Notes under the pieces: model-generated
The model's database searches: none
What the model saw: only the letters and a program-made list of their open reading frames with translations
Told to the model about the DNA's origin: nothing
Program-made: the position numbers and the translations under genes
Assembly (NCBI RefSeq): GCF_000783395.1
Contig: NZ_JSFK01000015.1
Coordinates: 182,670 to 246,669, forward strand
Direction of reading: 5' to 3'
Length of the DNA stretch: 64,000 nt
Source of the DNA: Pseudomonas chlororaphis
GTDB taxonomy: Bacteria > Pseudomonadota > Gammaproteobacteria > Pseudomonadales > Pseudomonadaceae
Shown here: positions 59,471-64,000 of the stretch, in pieces
Numbering within the stretch: position 1 is the stretch's first letter
Layout: each line of letters opens with the position of its first letter

Positions 59471-62400
59471 CTACAACGGCAAATACCGACTCAACAACGC
59501 CCGCAACGCCGCCGGCTTCACCGGTTTCGGCAGATAATCCAGCCCCGCCGCATGCACCTGCGCGATCATCTCCGGTCGCCCGTCAGCACTGATCACCACC
59601 CCCGGCACCGGCTCACCCAGATGCGTGCGCAGCCACGCCATCAACTCAGTGCCGGTATCCCCGTGATCGAGGTGATAGTCGACCAGCGCCACTTGCGGCC
59701 GCACGCCGTCGTTCAACAACGCCGCGCATTCCTCACGATTTCGCGCCGTCCATACCTGACAGCCCCAGCGGCTCAATAAGCTGTTCATGCCGATCAGAAT
59801 GCTGTCTTCATTGTCGATGCACAGCACCTGCGCGCCGCTCAGCAATTTGCCATTCAATTCGACGGCGGCGCTGGCCGGCACGGCTTGTGAGCGGGCCAGC
59901 GGCACGCTGACACTGAACACGCTGCCTCGCCCCGGCCACGAGCGCACGCGCAAGGTATGCCCGAGTACGCGACACAAACCATCGGCAATCGCCAAACCCA
60001 GCCCGAGGCCTTTTTCGGCGCGGGTCTGATGACTGTCGAGGCGCTTGAACTCCTCGAAAATCACCTGTTGTTTGTCTTCCGGAATCCCTGGTCCGCGATC
60101 CCACACTTCCAGACACAATTCGCCGCCACGTCGACGCACGCCCAACAACACCGGGCCTTTGGCGTAGCGGAACGCATTGGTGAGGAAGTTCTGCAGAATT
60201 CGTCTGAGCAATTTGATGTCGCTGTCGATGCGCAGATGACTGCCGCGTACGCGGAAGGTTAATCCCTGTTCCTGTGCCAGCGCCTTGAACTCGGCACCGA
60301 GAGTGTCGAACAGCTCATTGACCGCAAACGGCTTGCGATCCGGGTTGATCTTGCCGTTTTCCAGTCGGGAAATATCCAGCAGATCGCTGATCAGATCCTC
60401 GGCCGAGCGCAACGAACTGTCGAGGTGCTGCACCAGTTTCTGTGCCTCGCCGCTCAATCCGTCGTCCTGGTGGGAGAGGGCGGCGGAGAACAGCCGGGCG
60501 GCGTTCAGCGGTTGCATCAGGTCATGACTGACCGCGGCGAGGAAGCGGGTTTTCGACTGGTTGGCGGCTTCGGCGGTGCCCTTGGCTTCAGTCAGCGCGA
60601 CGTTGAGTTGCGACAGTTCCTGGGTGCGTTCGCTGACTCGTTGCTCCAGCCCTTCGTTGGCTTCGGTCAGCGCTTGCTCAGCTTCGCGGAACGCGGTGAT
60701 GTCGGTGAAGCTCATGACGAAACCGCCGCCTGGCATCGGGTTGCCGATCAACTCGATCACCCGGCCGTTGGGGAACAGCCGCTCAGACGTGTGGGCGCGG
60801 CCCTGGCGCATCCAGTGCAAACGGCGGGCAACGTGCACTTCGGCTTCACCGGGGCCGCACAGACCACGCTCGGCGTTGTAGCGAATGATGTCGGCAATCG
60901 GCCGGCCGACGCTGATCAAACCGTCCGGGTAGTTGAACAGTTCCAGATAGCGGCGGTTCCACGCCACCAGTTTCAGCGACTGGTCGACCACGCTGATACC
61001 TTGGGTGATGTTCTCGATCGCACCTTGCAGCAGAGCGCGGTTGAACTGCAGTACCTCGGAGGCTTCGTCGGCGATTCGGACGACGTCTTCCAGTTGCATT
61101 TCCCGACCTTCGATGGCGGCTTTTACTACAGCACGCGTCGAAGAAGCGCCAAGCACACCGGCCAGCAAGCGCTCGGTATGGGCAATCCATTCGCCGTCGG
61201 CATTCTGGTTCGGGTTGAAGCCTTTGCCCTGTCGATAGGCGAAGCGAATAAAGCTCTGACGCGCACGTTCCTCACCGACAAAACGCGCGGCCAATTGCAG
61301 CAGGTCGTCGATTTGTACCGCCAGCATCGAGCGCGCACTCGGCCGTGCACTGATCTCCTGACCGATGAAACGCCCGGCCTGCCAGTGCTCCGACACGCGC
61401 GTGCGGGATAACACCGAGACCCAGGCGAACAAGGTGAAGTTACCGGCCAGCGACAACACCACACCTTGGGTCAACGGGGTGATCGGCAAATTCAGCGGAT
61501 TGCTGTGCAGCCACGCCAGCCCCGGAAAACTGCTTAGCGACCAGCCGAGGCTGTGCGCGGCAATCGGCAGGATCAGCGTGTAGAACCAGAGGAAAGTGCC
61601 CGCCGCCAAACCTGCGAAAACGCCGCGACGGTTGGCCTGTTTCCAGTACAGCGCGCCGAGCATGGCGGGCGCCAGTTGAGTCACGGCGGCGAAGGCGATC
61701 TGGCCGATGGTCGCCAGGCTTGCGGTCGAACCGAGCAAGCGATAGCTGACGTACGCCAGCAACAGAATCACCACGATGCTCACGCGCCGCACCGAGAGCA
61801 TCCACTGGCGGAACACTTCAAACGGGCGCTCGGCGTTATTGCGCCGCAGCAACCACGGCAACAGCATGTCGTTGGAGACCATGGTCGACAACGCCACACT
61901 GGCGACAATCACCATTCCCGTTGCCGCTGATGCGCCACCGATAAACGCCAGCATCGCCAGCGCCGGATGCGCCTGCGCCAGTGGCAGGCTGATCACGAAG
62001 GAGTCGGGCAGTACGTCGCTGGGCAGCAGCATCTGACCGGCCAGCGCGATCGGGACTACAAACAACGCGGCCAGCGCGAGATAGGCAGGAAACACCCATT
62101 TGGCCAGACGCAGATCCTGCGGATCGATGTTCTCCACCACCGTCACATGGAACTGCCGGGGCAGGCAGATGATCGCCATCATTGCCACGCCGGTCTGCAC
62201 CACCATCGACGGCCAGTTGATGGTTTCTTTCCAGTATTCCTCAAGACGCGGGGCGAGCATGGCCTGGTTGAACAGGTCATCGAAACCGTCATACAGACCA
62301 TAAGTGACGAAGGCGCCGACGGCGAGAAACGCGAACAGTTTGACCAGCGATTCGAAGGCAATCGCCAGCACCATGCCACGGTGGTGTTCAGTGGCGTCGA

Positions 62401-62941
62401 GGTTGCGCGTGCCGAAGACGATGGTGAACAGCGCCAGCACCAGCGACACGATCAGCGCGGTGTCCTGGGCGCGGGTGCCCATGGCGTCGGCCCCGGCGCC
62501 GATCAGCAGGTTCACGCCGAGGACGATGCCTTTGAGTTGCAGGGCGATGTAGGGGAGGACGCCGACCAGACAGATCAGCGCCACGACCACCGCCAGCGAT
62601 TGCGATTTGCCGTAGCGCGCGGCGATAAAGTCAGCGATGGAGGTGATGTTCTCCTGTTTGCTGATCATCACCATTTTTTGCAGGACCCACGGCGCGCCCA
62701 CCAGCAGCAAAATCGGCCCGAGGTAAATCGGCAGGAATGACCACAATTGCTCGGCGGCTTGACCGACAGCGCCGAAGAACGTCCAACTGGTGCAATAAAC
62801 CGCCAGCGACAGGCTGTACACCCAGGCACGCACGCGCGGCGGCAACGGCGCGCTGCGCCGGTCGCCGTAGAAGGCGATGGCGAACATGATGGCCATATAG
62901 GCCAGGGCGACGGCGGCGATCAGCCCGGTGGACAACGACAT
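59471..62941 (-). CDS. mxtR: SSS transporter-histidine kinase-receiver hybrid (MxtR/CrbS type)
   Basis: 1156 residues from ATG 62941 (an extension to 62998 is rejected since the conserved start is MSLSTGLIAAVALAYMAIMF). An N-terminal SSS symporter domain of about 13 helices (1-500) is followed by a linker region that probably holds the STAC domain, a PAS domain (about 640-760), a coiled segment, and a HisKA/HATPase core (phospho-His806 in AVSHDLMQPLNAARLF; N-box NFLTNAFRYAKGPVLLG). It ends with a receiver with Asp1088 in ALVDYHLDHGD. Known relatives MxtR (P. aeruginosa) and CrbS control acetate use through a separate response regulator, which is not in this window. Assignment is from domain order and length, so moderate. 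Confidence 0.8.
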   Translation of the reverse strand: MSLSTGLIAAVALAYMAIMFAIAFYGDRRSAPLPPRVRAWVYSLSLAVYCTSWTFFGAVGQAAEQLWSFLPIYLGPILLLVGAPWVLQKMVMISKQENITSIADFIAARYGKSQSLAVVVALICLVGVLPYIALQLKGIVLGVNLLIGAGADAMGTRAQDTALIVSLVLALFTIVFGTRNLDATEHHRGMVLAIAFESLVKLFAFLAVGAFVTYGLYDGFDDLFNQAMLAPRLEEYWKETINWPSMVVQTGVAMMAIICLPRQFHVTVVENIDPQDLRLAKWVFPAYLALAALFVVPIALAGQMLLPSDVLPDSFVISLPLAQAHPALAMLAFIGGASAATGMVIVASVALSTMVSNDMLLPWLLRRNNAERPFEVFRQWMLSVRRVSIVVILLLAYVSYRLLGSTASLATIGQIAFAAVTQLAPAMLGALYWKQANRRGVFAGLAAGTFLWFYTLILPIAAHSLGWSLSSFPGLAWLHSNPLNLPITPLTQGVVLSLAGNFTLFAWVSVLSRTRVSEHWQAGRFIGQEISARPSARSMLAVQIDDLLQLAARFVGEERARQSFIRFAYRQGKGFNPNQNADGEWIAHTERLLAGVLGASSTRAVVKAAIEGREMQLEDVVRIADEASEVLQFNRALLQGAIENITQGISVVDQSLKLVAWNRRYLELFNYPDGLISVGRPIADIIRYNAERGLCGPGEAEVHVARRLHWMRQGRAHTSERLFPNGRVIELIGNPMPGGGFVMSFTDITAFREAEQALTEANEGLEQRVSERTQELSQLNVALTEAKGTAEAANQSKTRFLAAVSHDLMQPLNAARLFSAALSHQDDGLSGEAQKLVQHLDSSLRSAEDLISDLLDISRLENGKINPDRKPFAVNELFDTLGAEFKALAQEQGLTFRVRGSHLRIDSDIKLLRRILQNFLTNAFRYAKGPVLLGVRRRGGELCLEVWDRGPGIPEDKQQVIFEEFKRLDSHQTRAEKGLGLGLAIADGLCRVLGHTLRVRSWPGRGSVFSVSVPLARSQAVPASAAVELNGKLLSGAQVLCIDNEDSILIGMNSLLSRWGCQVWTARNREECAALLNDGVRPQVALVDYHLDHGDTGTELMAWLRTHLGEPVPGVVISADGRPEMIAQVHAAGLDYLPKPVKPAALRALLSRYLPL

Positions 62942-63090
62942 GCAACACTCCCGACAGAAGACTCCCCGGCACTCCTGCCCGGGCGGACAGTCTCGCATGC
63001 GCGGGGCGGTTAGTCAGTGTCGACCAAGGTCGTGGCGTGGCGGGGTGTCGCAGGTTTGGAACTGGGTGGTTTTTGTGGTGACCGGTCGGG

Positions 63091-63186
63091 CCTCATCGCT
63101 GGCAAGCCAGCTCCCACATTATTCACGGCGCCACAAAATTTGGGTTCACCGGAGATCATTGTGGGAGCTGGCTTGCCAGCGATGGC
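63091..63186. repeat. REP inverted pair
   Basis: CCTCATCGCTGGCAAGCCAGCTCCCACA (63091-63118) and TGTGGGAGCTGGCTTGCCAGCGATGGCGTC (ending 63188) lie downstream of the TetR gene and upstream of the hybrid kinase start; the second arm touches the TetR stop codon. Confidence 0.9.
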
Positions 63187-63187
63187 G

Positions 63188-63730
63188 TCAGTCCTGACGC
63201 AGCGCAATATCGATCAGACGATGAAGCTCATCCACCTCCAGCGCCGCCGCCGAAAACAGAATCCGGAACACCACCGGCGCCACCACCAGATTGATCAACC
63301 GATCAACGCTCGGCGCCACCTCATCCGGATGCCGTTCGATGATCGTCTGCAACTGCGCGCCAATGATCGTCACGCAATACCCCGGCGTAGCGCTCGCCTG
63401 CACGTCGCGCATCATGTTGCGCCCAGGCTCCGAACTCATCTCATCGAGATACTGTTCGGCCCACGCACGAATATCACTGCGCAGGCTACCGGTTTGCGCC
63501 GGTTCGCTGTCCGGGCGCATGCGGGCGAGGGCCACGTCTGCCAGCAACGCGGACAGATCACCCCAGCGCCGGTAAATCGTCGATGGCGTAACCCCGGCGC
63601 GTGCGGCGATTTGCGGGACGGTCACGCTCGAGCGCTCCTGTTCTTGCAGGAGCGCACGGACTGCCGAATGAATTGCATCTTGCACCCGGGCACTGCGGCC
63701 GCCGGGGCGTAAACCTTCTTTAATAGCCAT
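63188..63730 (-). CDS. TetR/AcrR family regulator
   Basis: 180 residues. An N-terminal HTH is present: AVRALLQEQERSSVTVPQIAARAGVTPSTIYRRWGDLSALLADV (by its ends; about residues 23-66), with the recognition helix near TPSTIYRRWG. The C-terminal ligand domain belongs to the TetR_C_11-like group. It is divergent from an MFS gene, separated by 91 bp that hold a perfect 16-bp inverted repeat. It probably represses that gene and itself. Confidence 0.93.
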   Translation of the reverse strand: MAIKEGLRPGGRSARVQDAIHSAVRALLQEQERSSVTVPQIAARAGVTPSTIYRRWGDLSALLADVALARMRPDSEPAQTGSLRSDIRAWAEQYLDEMSSEPGRNMMRDVQASATPGYCVTIIGAQLQTIIERHPDEVAPSVDRLINLVVAPVVFRILFSAAALEVDELHRLIDIALRQD

Positions 63731-63777
63731 GCGGCAGACCTTAACACAAAGAATTTGCTTTAAGCGCGAGGCAGTAG

Positions 63778-63818
63778 CACACTCCGCAAAAGCAAAAAAT
63801 TAGCTTTTGCGGAGTGTG
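63778..63818. promoter_or_regulatory. Perfect inverted repeat between tetR and MFS genes
   Basis: CACACTCCGCAAAAGC (63778-63793) and GCTTTTGCGGAGTGTG (63103-numbered arm at 63803-63818) are exact reverse complements with a 9-bp AT spacer. The right arm contains the GGAG ribosome site of the MFS gene and ends three bases before its ATG. It may be the TetR operator, an mRNA hairpin, or both. Confidence 0.8.
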
Positions 63819-63821
63819 CCC

Positions 63822-64000
63822 ATGACCAGCCTTGCTTCCAATCGATCCAGCCTGTGGTTTCTGGCGATCACCTTACTCAGTTTTCTCGCCGCTTCCACGG
63901 CGCCGACGCCGTTGTATCACCTGTATCAGGATCAACTGCATTTCTCGGCAGCTGTTCTGACCCTGATTTTCGGCGTCTACGCCCTCAGCCTGTTGGCCGC
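63822..64000 (+). CDS. MFS transporter, cut by window end
   Basis: Only the first 59 or so residues are present, from ATG 63822: MTSLASNRSSLWFLAITLLS, then helix 1 and PTPLYHLYQDQLHFSAAVLTL leading into helix 2 (GVYALSLLA). The N-terminus and the TPLYxLYQ motif are typical of MFS drug/small-molecule exporters with a periplasmic loop. GGAG in the palindrome right arm serves as ribosome site. Substrate cannot be judged. The gene continues past the window. Confidence 0.85.
   Translation, partial: MTSLASNRSSLWFLAITLLSFLAASTAPTPLYHLYQDQLHFSAAVLTLIFGVYALSLLA

Noticed and set aside
1..64000. Prophage, IS element, CRISPR, tRNA or rRNA
   Set aside because: No integrase, transposase, cas gene, repeat-spacer array or cloverleaf-like sequence was found on reading; the repeats are REP and related non-coding elements.

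Overview
The window reads as chromosome of a fluorescent-group Pseudomonas. The protein sequences (GltA, SdhA-D, SucA-D, HtpG, Hda, CobO-CobS) are typical of the genus. The intergenic regions carry the paired GTGGGAGC...GCTCCCAC REP sequences characteristic of P. fluorescens-type genomes. Several blocks (gltA/sdh/suc; purN-purM-DUF2066-hda; the cob cluster followed by MarR/MFS) keep an order I remember from P. aeruginosa. Species cannot be fixed from sequence alone. I see no prophage, IS element, CRISPR array, tRNA or rRNA.

Layout. 0-5 kb: a GH17 glucan enzyme with a membrane tail (-), an orphan glycine-betaine-type binding protein (+), and the acetate uptake pair DUF485-actP (+). 5.0-6.0 kb is a gene-free block of nested inverted and tandem repeats. 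6-19 kb is the TCA core: gltA (-) divergent from sdhCDAB-sucAB-lpd-sucCD (+), with convincing sigma70 promoters on both sides of the divergent region. 19-30 kb: brnQ, a low-GC delta-60 repeat protein, DUF599 and MAPEG membrane proteins, a small lipoprotein with an AlgU/RpoE-like promoter, two hotdog thioesterases, htpG with a sigma32-like promoter, a dienelactone hydrolase, a pirin, an OsmC protein and an exported amidohydrolase. 30-38 kb: a chemoreceptor, purM-purN-DUF3108 (-), then DUF2066, a PerM/AI-2E permease and hda (+). 38-42 kb: two NlpC/P60 lipoproteins in tandem, a sorbosone-dehydrogenase-like lipoprotein and an unknown gene.

42-51.4 kb is a ten-gene cobalamin operon behind a B12 riboswitch: cobO-cobB-bluB-cobD-cobC-cobQ-cobU-cobT-alpha-ribazole phosphatase-cobS. 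It covers corrin ring amidation, adenosylation, DMB synthesis and nucleotide loop assembly. It is peppered with REP pairs, one of which encodes the C-terminus of CobB. 51.5-54 kb: a MarR regulator with two matching palindromic operators, an MFS exporter, an overlapping 40-residue membrane peptide and a periplasmic glutathione peroxidase. 54-57.8 kb: a FadL-like porin, two unknown genes, a 960-bp gap and a small Sel1-like protein. 57.9-64 kb: rmuC; a 1156-residue transporter-histidine kinase-receiver hybrid (MxtR/CrbS type); and a TetR gene divergent from an MFS gene cut by the window edge, separated by a perfect 16-bp inverted repeat.

Functional links: the MxtR/CrbS type of sensor is known to control acetate use, and its classical target, the DUF485-actP pair, is at the other end of the window. 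The TCA genes form the route that consumes the resulting acetyl-CoA. The most unusual observations are regulatory or repeat-derived: a REP-encoded protein tail in CobB, a leader terminator before the second NlpC gene, a ribosome-site-masking palindrome before the last MFS gene, the MarR operator pair, and repeat elements with a shared internal core. I found no clearly new multi-gene system.
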